From: REEP01 sp964517265
Lineage (GTDB): Bacteria; Pseudomonadota; Alphaproteobacteria; Rhodospirillales; Defluviicoccaceae
Length of the DNA: 34,845 nt
Direction of reading: 5' to 3'
Assembly: GCA_964517265.1 (NCBI GenBank)
Contig: CAZFBS010000035.1
Location: forward strand, 1 to 34,845
Shown here piece by piece: positions 6,677 to 14,579 of this stretch. Within the stretch, counting starts at the first letter, position 1; the number at the start of each line of letters is the position of its first letter. The notes below the pieces were generated by a model. The model was not told where the DNA came from and ran no database searches. It saw only the letters and a list, made by a program, of their open reading frames with translations. Made by a program: the position numbers and the translations under genes.

Positions 6677-7245
6677 TCTGAACTGAAGACTCGGAACGAG
6701 CTTGCAGCGGCAGGCACAACCTTTCGGCTCAGCAGGCTCATTTGGAGTGCCGCATGATCCCCTCTTGACGAGGTCTTGGATGGAACGGCCGGGAACTCCC
6801 CGTCGATATTGAGCACGTTCATCCTGTCGATTCTCGGCAGCGGCTTTTCAGTCGCGAGTGGTTAGTGCCGGGTACGACGACAGTCACAGGAGCGCCTGAT
6901 GGGGAAAAACGGGGGAGACATCCGTCAGTGCCGCGAACATGCCTCAAGCAGCACCCGTGCGGTCCTGAAGGAGCCGGGCCTGGGAGGCCCGGCTCGTCCC
7001 CGTAAGGGGCTGTCAGGAGTTGGGGGGAGAAGCCCCTGACGGTTGTAGTTTTACCAAACACCGCTCGTTTTAGATGTGACAATCATCACAGCTGAGCAAA
7101 ATTTCGTTGGCGACGATGTCTGCGAAACCGCGGACCGGATATGAGGCGGCCGTGTCCACGACCAAGGCAGGCCCAACCAACGCCGCCGGGCCTGCAAGAA
7201 AGAAAAGATCGGCTTGGGATGGCCTCGAAATTGACGGCGGAAGGA
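6677..7245. other. Long intergenic region with strong hairpins
   Basis: About 570 bp without a supported gene between sbtB and tRNA-Pro. At 6971-6995 there is a near-perfect hairpin with ten-base arms (GAGCCGGGCC / GGCCCGGCTC, 5-base loop). It is followed directly by CCCCGTAAGGGG (6998-7009) and by a third stem in which GTCAGG (7012-7017) can pair with CCTGAC (7035-7040), or AGGGGC with GCCCCT. A T-rich tail (GTAGTTTTACC) follows. This could be a structured RNA or tandem terminator-like elements; it matches no RNA family I recognise. The minus-strand frame at 6819-7082 has no family resemblance. Confidence 0.5.
6971..7041. ncRNA. Candidate structured RNA: three consecutive stem-loops
   Basis: Three consecutive stem-loops (6971-6995, 6998-7009, 7012-7040) with GC-rich arms and short loops lie in non-coding DNA. 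The run of stems is much more than chance pairing in GC-rich DNA would give for the first hairpin, but strand and function are unknown. No match to SRP RNA, tmRNA, RNase P or 6S signatures is seen. Confidence 0.3.
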
Positions 7246-7322
<77 letters not shown>

Positions 7323-7523
7323 CCTGTCCACACCATAATTTGATCGCGGCAGGCAAACAACATCCCGCTTCCCGAGGCAGCGGAGACGCTAGGACTGCCG
7401 GCTGGCACTTGCGCGGCAGCAATCCCCGGAAGACTGTCATTGACATCACCACCATCGACATCGGCGTCTGCCGACAACCCGGCGGCTGTCGCCGCTTTAC
7501 CGCGATTCTGGCGGAGGCGCCTT

Positions 7524-7841
7524 CTAACCGGCGAGTGACAAAGCCTCCCGATCGCCCCGCTCTTCTTGGGCACGCGGCCGGTAGCAAGACAGGATCGCGA
7601 GCAATTCGGAGAATTCATCACACACAGTCAGGTTCCAGCCGTCGAACCCTGCAATCATATAGCCGAATCGCTCCGAGCGCGCCAATTTCAGGGTCTGTGG
7701 CCGCTTGCCGACCAAGCCGACCTCGAGAACATCCTCGCCATGCTCACCTCGCAGACGCCGCCAGTAGGACCAGATCGGCGACTGCTGGTACCAATTGGCA
7801 AAAGCGGCGACTTCTTCTTCAGTAAACTTCACGTCTGACAT
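7524..7841 (-). CDS. Small hypothetical protein
   Basis: A 105-residue protein with no family I recognise. The start at 7841 is set by a strong ribosome-binding site (AGGAGGGTTCC) although the frame is open further upstream. The sequence has an N-terminal acidic helix (FTEEEVAAFANWYQQSP), an aromatic WSYWRRLRGEHG patch, and then alternating hydrophobic strands (DVLEVGLVG, FGYMIAGFDGWNLTV). It looks like a small soluble alpha/beta protein with no signal peptide. It stands alone between tRNA-Pro and the DUF192 gene. Codon composition matches the neighbourhood, so it is probably a native conserved hypothetical. Confidence 0.7.
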   Translation of the reverse strand: MSDVKFTEEEVAAFANWYQQSPIWSYWRRLRGEHGEDVLEVGLVGKRPQTLKLARSERFGYMIAGFDGWNLTVCDEFSELLAILSCYRPRAQEERGDREALSLAG

Positions 7842-8039
7842 GGAACCCTCCTGATCAACACACCTCAGAAGCCGTTCCTCCATCTCGGGTGGCGGTCTTG
7901 TTGCCGCACTCGGGGTGTCTGCGATATTGCGCCGCACCCCTTTTTCGATGTAAACGCTGCGGTGCAGCATTGCAAGATATGGTTACGGTTTTACTACCGG
8001 AAGTAAGTTTGTTGAGGACCAGCCGAGCGAAGAAACGGT

Positions 8040-8612
8040 TTAGTCGGCTGGCACCGTGAAGGCGGGATGAAGCACCCGATCGCCCGGCGTAATGCCGAGC
8101 CGTTTGGCTGTCCCAGCATTGAGTTCAAGCACAGCTTTGACGGGTCCCGGTGACGATAATGGCCGCAGCGAAAACGGCTTTGTGTTCGTCGCGATCCCCA
8201 CGATCCTGCCGTTGGAAGACACAAACAGCATGTCGAGAGGGATGAGCGTGTTCTTCATCCACATGGTTGCAATGGCTTCCGAGTCGAACACGAACAGCAT
8301 ACCGGCTTGTGGATCCAGCGTACGGCGTCCCTGCAAACCCTGCATGCGTTGATCCGCGGTTTCAGCCAGTTCGACTTGAAAAAGATGCGATTCCGTTGGC
8401 GTCCGAATGACGAGGGGAGTGAGCGCAAACGGCCCTGATTCAGCGGCCGTGGCGCGCTGCTCAAGGCAATGAAGTGCCACCGTGGCGATGCCGCCGAGGA
8501 GCATTTTCAGAACGGCACGGCGAGTCCGGAACAACGGCTCGATATCCTTCTTCAGTTGGTTCCGAGGTTCTGCAATATCCTCGCCCTCCATTACTTGGTG
8601 CCGATTCGGCAT
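8040..8612 (-). CDS. DUF192 family exported protein
   Basis: A protein of about 190 residues with a C-terminal DUF192 domain (PF02643), seen in the pattern ELAETADQRMQGLQGRRTL, GMLFVFDSE, MWMKNTLIPLDMLFV and the closing VLELNAGTAKRLGITPGD. The N-terminal part has a twin-arginine-like signal (RRAVLK before a hydrophobic stretch LLGGIATVALHCL, then ATAAES), so the mature domain is probably periplasmic. The exact start is uncertain: ATG codons at 8612 and 8591 both lack a good ribosome-binding site. The family is widespread and its biochemical role is not established. The gene is divergent from the DEAD-box helicase gene. Confidence 0.85.
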   Translation of the reverse strand: MPNRHQVMEGEDIAEPRNQLKKDIEPLFRTRRAVLKMLLGGIATVALHCLEQRATAAESGPFALTPLVIRTPTESHLFQVELAETADQRMQGLQGRRTLDPQAGMLFVFDSEAIATMWMKNTLIPLDMLFVSSNGRIVGIATNTKPFSLRPLSSPGPVKAVLELNAGTAKRLGITPGDRVLHPAFTVPAD

Positions 8613-8820
8613 GATCAAGAAGGCTTGCTCGGGGACAAATCTCCGCCGATCAAAGGCGCAACGGGCGCTCCGGGGGCCGACGGGGGGAACTCTGTGCTGA
8701 ATCTGCGAAGACAGGTGGAGGCAGCGTTGACTTGTCCACCGCGTAACCGATATGTTCTGTTGAGCCAATACATTGTGCGACGCTCTGCATCCGTTGAGTG
8801 TCCACCACTAAAGAGACTTC

Positions 8821-10275
8821 ATGACATTTTCTGATCTTGGCTTGAGCGAAGACATCCTTCGCGCCGTTGCCGATACGGGCTACACCGAGCCGACGCCAAT
8901 TCAGGCACAGGCCATTCCCTATCTGCTGATGGGGCGTGATATCCTGGCATGCGCTCAGACCGGAACAGGAAAAACGGCATCCTTCACCCTGCCGATGCTG
9001 GATATCCTCGCTGCGGGACGGGCAAAGGCCAGAATGCCGCGCTCCCTGATTCTTGAACCGACCCGGGAACTTGCGGCCCAGGTTGCCGACAACTTCGAAA
9101 CGTACGGCAAATACCACCGTTTGAACAAGGCGCTCATTATCGGCGGCGAATCGATGGCGGACCAAGTGAAGCTGCTCGATCGCGGTGTCGATGTTCTGAT
9201 CGCCACACCAGGGCGCTTGTTGGACGTGTTCGATCGCGGCCACGTGCTGATGAACGCGGTCAAGATCCTCGTCATCGACGAAGCCGACAGAATGCTCGAC
9301 ATGGGGTTCATTCCCGATGTCGAGCGGATCATGTCGCTGGTCTCGCGCATGCGTCAGACGTTGCTGTTTTCAGCAACAATGCCGCCCGAGATCCGCCGCC
9401 TCGTCAACACGTTCATGATCAACCCGAAGGAGATCATTGTCAGCCCTCCCTCCACACCTGCGGAGACGGTCTCCCAAGGGCTTGTCGTGGTCGCGGAAGG
9501 TCTGGACACCGGTCATCGCGGCTTGCAGGCGGTCAAGCGAGCTGCGCTACGCAGGCTGATCGAGACCGAGAACGTCGACAATGCGCTGATCTTTTGCAAC
9601 CGCAAGCGGGAAGTGGGTATTCTTCAGCGCTCGCTCGCCCGGCACGGATTCGAGGCGGCGATGCTTCACGGCGATATGGCCCAGTCGGCGCGGACCGAGG
9701 TGCTGGCCCGCTACAAACGGGGCGAAATCCCGTTTCTTGTATGCAGCGATGTTGCTGCCCGAGGCCTCGATATTGCCGGGGTCAGCCACGTTTTCAATTT
9801 TGATGTTCCCGTGACTGCAGAAGATTACATTCACCGCATCGGTCGCACCGGTCGGGCGGGGCGAGTGGGCCGAGCCCTCACGGTGGCGATGCCGGAAGAC
9901 GGGCCGTACGTTGGCGCGATCGAGGCATTGATCGGTCGGCCGCTTCCGCGTGTGACCGTTGTGGGGATAGACACGGGGGAATTGGTCGTTGCCGCACGTC
10001 GCGGCCGGCGTCGTAAGTCTCCGGCCGTTGCGGACAAGCCCCGCACGCCGAGGCCGGCAGCAGCGACGCCGACGCCCGCGCCACGGCCAGCTGCGAGGGC
10101 TGAGCGTAGCGGGGCGAACAACCAGCCGCAATTCGCAGCGGCGAAACCGCATCCACGGAACCGGAGGAACGCGCCCGCCGCGGTGCGAAAGCCGGACAAA
10201 CCGGTGATAGGGATGGGGGATCACGTTCCGGCCTTCCTGCTTCGCGAGCCCAAGATCAACGACAAGGGATCCTGA
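8821..10275 (+). CDS. rhlE: DEAD-box RNA helicase, RhlE-like
   Basis: A 484-residue ATP-dependent RNA helicase. In order: Q motif (PTPIQAQAIP, about 25-34), Walker A AQTGTGKT (45-52), PTRELAAQ (80-87), TPGRLLD (about 129-135), DEAD (153-156), SAT (184-186), then the helicase C-terminal domain with ARGLDIAG and HRIGRTGRAGR. A basic, Pro/Ala-rich tail of about 85 residues follows the core, as is usual in RhlE-type proteins where it aids RNA binding. Such helicases remodel rRNA precursors and mRNA structures. The RAM-domain gene follows 37 bp after the stop; the two may be co-transcribed. Confidence 0.95.
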   Translation: MTFSDLGLSEDILRAVADTGYTEPTPIQAQAIPYLLMGRDILACAQTGTGKTASFTLPMLDILAAGRAKARMPRSLILEPTRELAAQVADNFETYGKYHRLNKALIIGGESMADQVKLLDRGVDVLIATPGRLLDVFDRGHVLMNAVKILVIDEADRMLDMGFIPDVERIMSLVSRMRQTLLFSATMPPEIRRLVNTFMINPKEIIVSPPSTPAETVSQGLVVVAEGLDTGHRGLQAVKRAALRRLIETENVDNALIFCNRKREVGILQRSLARHGFEAAMLHGDMAQSARTEVLARYKRGEIPFLVCSDVAARGLDIAGVSHVFNFDVPVTAEDYIHRIGRTGRAGRVGRALTVAMPEDGPYVGAIEALIGRPLPRVTVVGIDTGELVVAARRGRRRKSPAVADKPRTPRPAAATPTPAPRPAARAERSGANNQPQFAAAKPHPRNRRNAPAAVRKPDKPVIGMGDHVPAFLLREPKINDKGS

Positions 10276-10312
10276 TCAGCAGTTATGCGCTGATCCTGTG
10301 AGAGATGGAGCC

Positions 10313-10555
10313 ATGCAAACCATATTCGTGCAAGTGAAGTGCGAACTTGGAAAAGCCTACGCAGTTGCCGAAAACGCCATCGAGAACGTAGACGGCATTT
10401 CGGAGGTATATTCAACTTCCGGAGTTTATGATCTTTTTCTGAAATGCTATCTCGAGGACGGTTCCGACATCGGACACTATGTTACAGAGAAAATCCAGAC
10501 GCTGCCCGGCGTCAAGGAAACGTTTACAACCATCGCATTCAAAGCCTTCACCTGA
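10313..10555 (+). CDS. Stand-alone Lrp/AsnC ligand-binding (RAM) domain protein
   Basis: An 80-residue protein equal to the C-terminal AsnC-type ligand-binding domain, without the helix-turn-helix half. The beginning MQTIFVQVKCELGKAYAVAE, the middle ENVDGISEVYSTSGVYDLFLK and the end TLPGVKETFTTIAFKAF match stand-alone RAM proteins. These small proteins oligomerise and bind amino acids or related ligands; they may modulate full-length Lrp regulators. The start at 10313 has GGAG just upstream, so it is preferred over the in-frame ATG at 10298. Confidence 0.88.
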   Translation: MQTIFVQVKCELGKAYAVAENAIENVDGISEVYSTSGVYDLFLKCYLEDGSDIGHYVTEKIQTLPGVKETFTTIAFKAFT

Positions 10556-10621
10556 GCAGCATTGCCCAGAGCGGCTCTGCGTCAAGCCCTGGTTCCTGTT
10601 GGTTTTCATACCTTGTATGAA

Positions 10622-11461
10622 TCAAGTGCCCCGCTGTTGCTCGGGGGGCGCGAGGTGACGGGTTATGTATTCGAGCACTGACGGCTGCAGCCCGAACAGA
10701 TGGAGATCCTCATGGCCTCCTTCGGCGATCCACCGGCTCTCCTTGGGTTCCCGCGCTGCATTAAAGAGGAGGCGCCCGAAACGGGCCGGTACAATGCGGT
10801 CATTTTCGCCATGAATGATCAACACAGGTGCCGCCACGTGGCCGATCTTCTCCGCCGACTCGAACCGGTCCTTCAGCAGCCATCGTACCGGAACAAAAGG
10901 ATAATGATAGGCGGCCACATCGGTGACAGAGGACAGCGGAGCCTCAAGAACGATTGCCCCTACCGAAGTTTTTGCCCGCCCCAGCTCCGCAGCAATGTGT
11001 ATGACAACGCCGCCGCCGAGAGACTCGCCATACATCACAACCTCATCGGTGGGAACCCCATCGGCGGCCAGAAACGCCATCGCCGCGCGACCATCGGCGT
11101 AAAGCCCCTCTTCGTCGGGCCGGGCAGAATTTCCCCCATAGCCCCGGTACTCGACAAGCAGCAATCCAAGACCAGCTTCGAGATAGGGACGGATGCGGAA
11201 GACACGATACGCGATGTTGCCGCCGTTCCCGTGGAAATAAACCATCGTCGGACGACCGGGATCGGCCCGTCGATACCAGGATACCAGCTCCAGTCCGTCG
11301 GCGGTCCGCAGTTTCACTGCCGACATTTCCGGAACACCGCTCGCTGCCGGATCGCCCAGCCGCGAACTCGGCAGGTACAAAAGGCTGCGCTGAAAGACAT
11401 ACAGGCTGCCGACCAGAATAAGATAGGCAGCGACAACGAAGGCAAAAACCGTGATCGCCAT
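10622..11461 (-). CDS. Membrane-anchored alpha/beta hydrolase (ABHD13/Bem46-like)
   Basis: A 279-residue serine hydrolase with an N-terminal membrane anchor (ITVFAFVVAAYLILVGSLYVF) followed by the QRSLLYLP segment typical of this family. The oxyanion region is HGNGGN and the nucleophile elbow is GESLGG. The acid is in HGENDRIVP, and the final histidine is in GGHEDL. Together these form a complete Ser-Asp-His triad. The substrate is unknown; family members are assigned as esterases or acyl-protein thioesterase-like enzymes. The start follows from the hydrophobic anchor, with no strong ribosome-binding site. The next gene upstream (lipoprotein) ends 29 bp away on the same strand, so the two may be co-transcribed. 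Confidence 0.9.
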   Translation of the reverse strand: MAITVFAFVVAAYLILVGSLYVFQRSLLYLPSSRLGDPAASGVPEMSAVKLRTADGLELVSWYRRADPGRPTMVYFHGNGGNIAYRVFRIRPYLEAGLGLLLVEYRGYGGNSARPDEEGLYADGRAAMAFLAADGVPTDEVVMYGESLGGGVVIHIAAELGRAKTSVGAIVLEAPLSSVTDVAAYHYPFVPVRWLLKDRFESAEKIGHVAAPVLIIHGENDRIVPARFGRLLFNAAREPKESRWIAEGGHEDLHLFGLQPSVLEYITRHLAPPEQQRGT

Positions 11462-11490
11462 ACCGAGGCGCGTACCTTGGCGCTGTGGGT

Positions 11491-11805
11491 TCAAGGCCGG
11501 GTGCAGGCAAACCGGGCCTGGGCAGCCGTCAACAGCGGGCATTGGCCGTAACGGGTGCTGATGTACTCTGCGGTTCGATCAAATTGGCGGCATCGCTCCT
11601 CGGCAAGCGCGACAATACTTTCTTGACCGGTCAACAGCCCTTGGTAACAAATCCGGACCTCGGTGATATCGGTCGGCTCGGTATTGAATGTGACAGATTG
11701 GCGGTCGAACTCGCTGGGCCGGAAAACATATGGATCAAAGGCGCTGCAGGCCGATAGCAGCAGCATCAGAGCAAAGAACACCAGGATTTTTATCGGGTCG
11801 GTCAC
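11491..11805 (-). CDS. Small predicted lipoprotein
   Basis: A 104-residue protein beginning at a GTG codon preceded by AGGGA. It has a classical lipoprotein signal: basic start, hydrophobic ILVFFALMLLL and the lipobox LLSAC, with Cys about residue 19. The mature part carries four further cysteines and no domain I recognise. It is probably anchored in the outer or inner membrane facing the periplasm. The same frame is open upstream of the GTG, but that extension has no ribosome-binding site and would bury the signal peptide. Confidence 0.72.
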   Translation of the reverse strand: MTDPIKILVFFALMLLLSACSAFDPYVFRPSEFDRQSVTFNTEPTDITEVRICYQGLLTGQESIVALAEERCRQFDRTAEYISTRYGQCPLLTAAQARFACTRP

Positions 11806-12149
11806 AGCGGTCCCTATAGCGCGGCCGCGGCATCCGCTCAACGGCAAACGGATCCCGCTCGCGGCGCTCCAGCACCATGGCGGGCGGGCAAGCTCGTCAA
11901 GATCGACCGTCTTCCTCACAGCGGCGCCGACATAGGCCTTATCGGCAGAATCCGCCTGTTGAATGGCACGGATTTACCGATGCTGCTTCAATAAACAGCC
12001 GATCACCACCATGGATGCACGCTTTTGCCCTACTCGATGGGGAAGAACTAATTTTGCACTCGATCCCGGATGCCCAAAAGGTACAAGTTGAGCGCGCACT
12101 GTCGGAATGGACTGTGCGGTTGCGGCAACCGAAACAAGGACCAACCCCC
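11806..12149. other. Divergent intergenic region
   Basis: A 344-bp region between the lipoprotein (leftward) and ubiX (rightward). The ubiX frame is open back through 11877, and an in-frame ATG at 12015 would add 45 residues (HAFALLDGEELILHS...). That extension is absent from typical UbiX proteins. No independent gene is supported. Confidence 0.45.
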
Positions 12150-12716
12150 GTGACGCCACACCCGCTCGTTGTTGGTATCACCGGCGCCACCGGGATCATC
12201 TACGGCGTGGAGTTGCTACGCGCCCTCCAGCGTCTCGGTCATCCGCGCCACCTCATCATCAGCGAGATGGGATCCCGCACTCTTGGGCTAGAAACCGATC
12301 TCTCGCTGGAGGAGGTCCGCAAGCTGGCCGATGTCTGCTACAGTATCAAAGATCTGGCGGCTGCGGTCTCGAGCGGCTCTTTCCTGACCCGCGGCATGGC
12401 GGTCTGCCCCTGCTCCGTCAAGACGCTGTCCGGGATCGCGAACTCGTACACGCAAAATCTTCTCGTTCGTGCTGCCGATGTCACCCTCAAGGAACGGCGT
12501 CCGTTGGTATTGATGTTTCGGGAAACGCCCCTTCATATCGGGCATATCCGGCTGATGGCTCAGGTCTGCGAGATGGGCGCGGTGATCATGCCGCCGTTGC
12601 CCGCTTTCTATCAGCGCCCAAAGAGCGTGATGGACATCGTCCACCAGAGCGTGGGGCGCCTCCTTGACCAGTTCGGCATTGCGCACGATCTCGGCCAGCG
12701 CTGGCATGGGCCGTGA
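12150..12716 (+). CDS. ubiX: Flavin prenyltransferase UbiX
   Basis: A 188-residue enzyme that makes prenylated FMN, the cofactor for UbiD-family decarboxylases in ubiquinone synthesis and aromatic acid metabolism. Visible hallmarks are the FMN-binding start VVGITGATGIIYG, SLEEVRKLADV, SSGSFLTRGMAVCPCSVKTLSGIA, the LKERRPLVLMFRETPLHIGH segment and MPPLPAFYQRP. It can be aligned to E. coli UbiX over its full length. The GTG start at 12150 has AAGGA upstream and gives the usual family length; an ATG at 12015 would give a longer form. No ubiD is in the window. Confidence 0.95.
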   Translation: MTPHPLVVGITGATGIIYGVELLRALQRLGHPRHLIISEMGSRTLGLETDLSLEEVRKLADVCYSIKDLAAAVSSGSFLTRGMAVCPCSVKTLSGIANSYTQNLLVRAADVTLKERRPLVLMFRETPLHIGHIRLMAQVCEMGAVIMPPLPAFYQRPKSVMDIVHQSVGRLLDQFGIAHDLGQRWHGP

Positions 12717-12888
12717 GCGCGGCATCCGGACCGGGCGGGGCGGCCGGAGAGGCTGAACAAGGATCTCCCTTCCTTCGGTCATGAGGGCGATGCCCTCGGG
12801 CAAAGCGCTTCCCTTTGCGCGGGCGCGCAGGAAACCGCGCCAATAACCGAAACGTGAGAGCGACATCGCCCCACCTGCACGTCGCCGA

Positions 12889-13629
12889 TCAATAGAGGTG
12901 CTGTCCTCCCGTCACCGAGAGCTCGGTCCCGGTGACATAATTGGAATCCTCCGAGCACAAATAATAGATCGCGGCAGCTACATCGGCCGGCGTGCCCATA
13001 CGTTCCAGCGGAATTCTCGGAATCAGCGATTCGTACTCCGGCTGGATCATGTCGGTCGCAATCTCGCCGGGGCAGACTGCATTCACCCGAACATCGAGAG
13101 CGGCGAATTCATGGGCAAGTTCCCGTGTCAGCGCCGATAGGGCGGCCTTCGAGATGGAGTAGGCGGATCCGGCGAAGGGATGAACGGAATGTCCCGCAAT
13201 GGACGTCAAATTGACGATAGCCCCCCGACCTCGATGCAGGCCAGCCGCGAAACCGCGCGCCAGAGTCAAGGCGGCAAAGAAATTGATTTCGAACACTTCC
13301 CGCCATGCAGCAAGATCTCCGTTCAGGCAGCCGAGGCGTTCCTTGTAAGGCGTCTTCGGCGAGATCCCGGCGTTGTTCACGAGTGCGTGAACCGGGCCGG
13401 CGCCAAGACGTTCGTTGGCGGTTCGGATGAACCCGTTGAGACTTTCGGCGTCGGCAAGATCGGTCGGGATATGCAAGGTCCAGTTCCGGTCGCGCTTGCA
13501 CTCGGGTGGAGCAGGATCACGCGAGCAGGTCAGGATCTGCCAGCCTCTCTCGAGAAACATCCGGGCCGTGCTGTGGCCGATCCCCCTGCTGGCACCAGTG
13601 ATGATCACGGTTTTCCGTTCAGGCAGCAC
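12889..13629 (-). CDS. SDR family NAD(P)-dependent oxidoreductase
   Basis: A 246-residue classical short-chain dehydrogenase/reductase. The cofactor motif TGASRGIG is at 11-18, NNAG at 85-88, and the catalytic Ser143, Tyr157 and Lys161 occur in LTSIAG and SAYSISK. The C-terminus has PGEIATDM and the YVTGTELSVTGG ending of the family. The substrate cannot be deduced; SDR enzymes act on alcohols, sugars, fatty acyl chains and steroids. It lies 29 bp downstream of the universal stress protein gene on the same strand, so co-transcription is likely. Confidence 0.93.
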   Translation of the reverse strand: MLPERKTVIITGASRGIGHSTARMFLERGWQILTCSRDPAPPECKRDRNWTLHIPTDLADAESLNGFIRTANERLGAGPVHALVNNAGISPKTPYKERLGCLNGDLAAWREVFEINFFAALTLARGFAAGLHRGRGAIVNLTSIAGHSVHPFAGSAYSISKAALSALTRELAHEFAALDVRVNAVCPGEIATDMIQPEYESLIPRIPLERMGTPADVAAAIYYLCSEDSNYVTGTELSVTGGQHLY

Positions 13630-13658
13630 TTGTCCTCCATCTAATGTGCGCCGGGACT

Positions 13659-14522
13659 TCAGTGCGCCATCAGCAATGGAATGCGGGCCTCGGCGAGAAC
13701 GTGGTGGGTGACGCCACCCAGGATCAACTCTCGGAGGCGACTGTGGGTGTACGCTCCCATCACCAGCAGGTCCGCCCGTGCCGCCCCGGCAGCCGCAAGC
13801 ACCGTTTGCCCGACCGAACCCGGCCCCTCCGAGACCGCCTCAACGGCTGCGGAAATTCCATGCCATGCCAGAAATTCGATCAATCCTGCTCCCACGCCAC
13901 CGGGAGTCCGCGTGGTGGTTGCACTGATCACCTGCACCACCTCGGCATCATTCAAGAACGAGAGCGCTGCACTGACGCTTCGGGCGGACTCCGCGCTTCC
14001 ATTCCAGGCAATAATGATTCGTTTGCCGATCCTTGGCGGCGGCGCGTCCGGCACCACCAGAACCGGCCGGCCGCTCTCGAACAGCGCCGCACTCAACGTG
14101 GCCGAGGTAGCTGAGTCGGCTTCGGAGTGGGAGCGTCCAATCACAATCATGTCGGCGAGCCGGCCATGCGCGACGATGACGTCCGTTTCGCGGCCGACAA
14201 CCTCTACCCACCGGGTCGAACATCCCGCCACCGGCCTTTCCGTGCGGGCGATGCTCCGCTGCGTGCAACGCTCCTCGAAGATTTGCTTGGCTGTCGCTGC
14301 ACGCGCGGCCGCTTCCCGTTCCGTCAAGCTGATCAGTTCTTCGACCATCGCTCCGGAGACGCCTTCGCCTAGCAGCGGGACCGAGTCCTGTGGATCCGGC
14401 CTCACGTGCACGACCTCGACATGCGCCACCAGCGCTTGGCCAACTGCAAATGCGGCTTCGAGGCCCCACCGCCCCGCCTGGGTCGGACCGACAGGCACCA
14501 CAACCTTGCGAATGATCATCAC
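13659..14522 (-). CDS. Tandem-domain universal stress protein
   Basis: A 287-residue protein with two UspA domains. The first starts KVVVPVGPTQAGRWGLEAAF and includes DMIVIGRSH. The second starts around residue 158 with IIIAWNGSAESARSVSAAL and ends with the ATP-binding pattern MGAYTHSRLRELILGG. UspA proteins bind ATP and support survival under stress and growth arrest. The first gene of a likely operon with the SDR gene; the kinase-like gene upstream ends 57 bp away on the same strand. Confidence 0.93.
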   Translation of the reverse strand: MMIIRKVVVPVGPTQAGRWGLEAAFAVGQALVAHVEVVHVRPDPQDSVPLLGEGVSGAMVEELISLTEREAAARAATAKQIFEERCTQRSIARTERPVAGCSTRWVEVVGRETDVIVAHGRLADMIVIGRSHSEADSATSATLSAALFESGRPVLVVPDAPPPRIGKRIIIAWNGSAESARSVSAALSFLNDAEVVQVISATTTRTPGGVGAGLIEFLAWHGISAAVEAVSEGPGSVGQTVLAAAGAARADLLVMGAYTHSRLRELILGGVTHHVLAEARIPLLMAH

Positions 14523-14579
14523 CCCCGCCCTTGCGTCGCCTCAGGATCGATCAAATCCCCTGGAGAAGACATTGACACC

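Noticed and set aside
6819..7082. Minus-strand frame of 87 codons
   Set aside because: Pro/Arg-rich, no family resemblance, and it reads across the hairpins of the structured region.
12288..12866. Minus-strand frame of 192 codons
   Set aside because: Most of it is antisense to ubiX; the remaining 5' part has no ribosome-binding site or family match.
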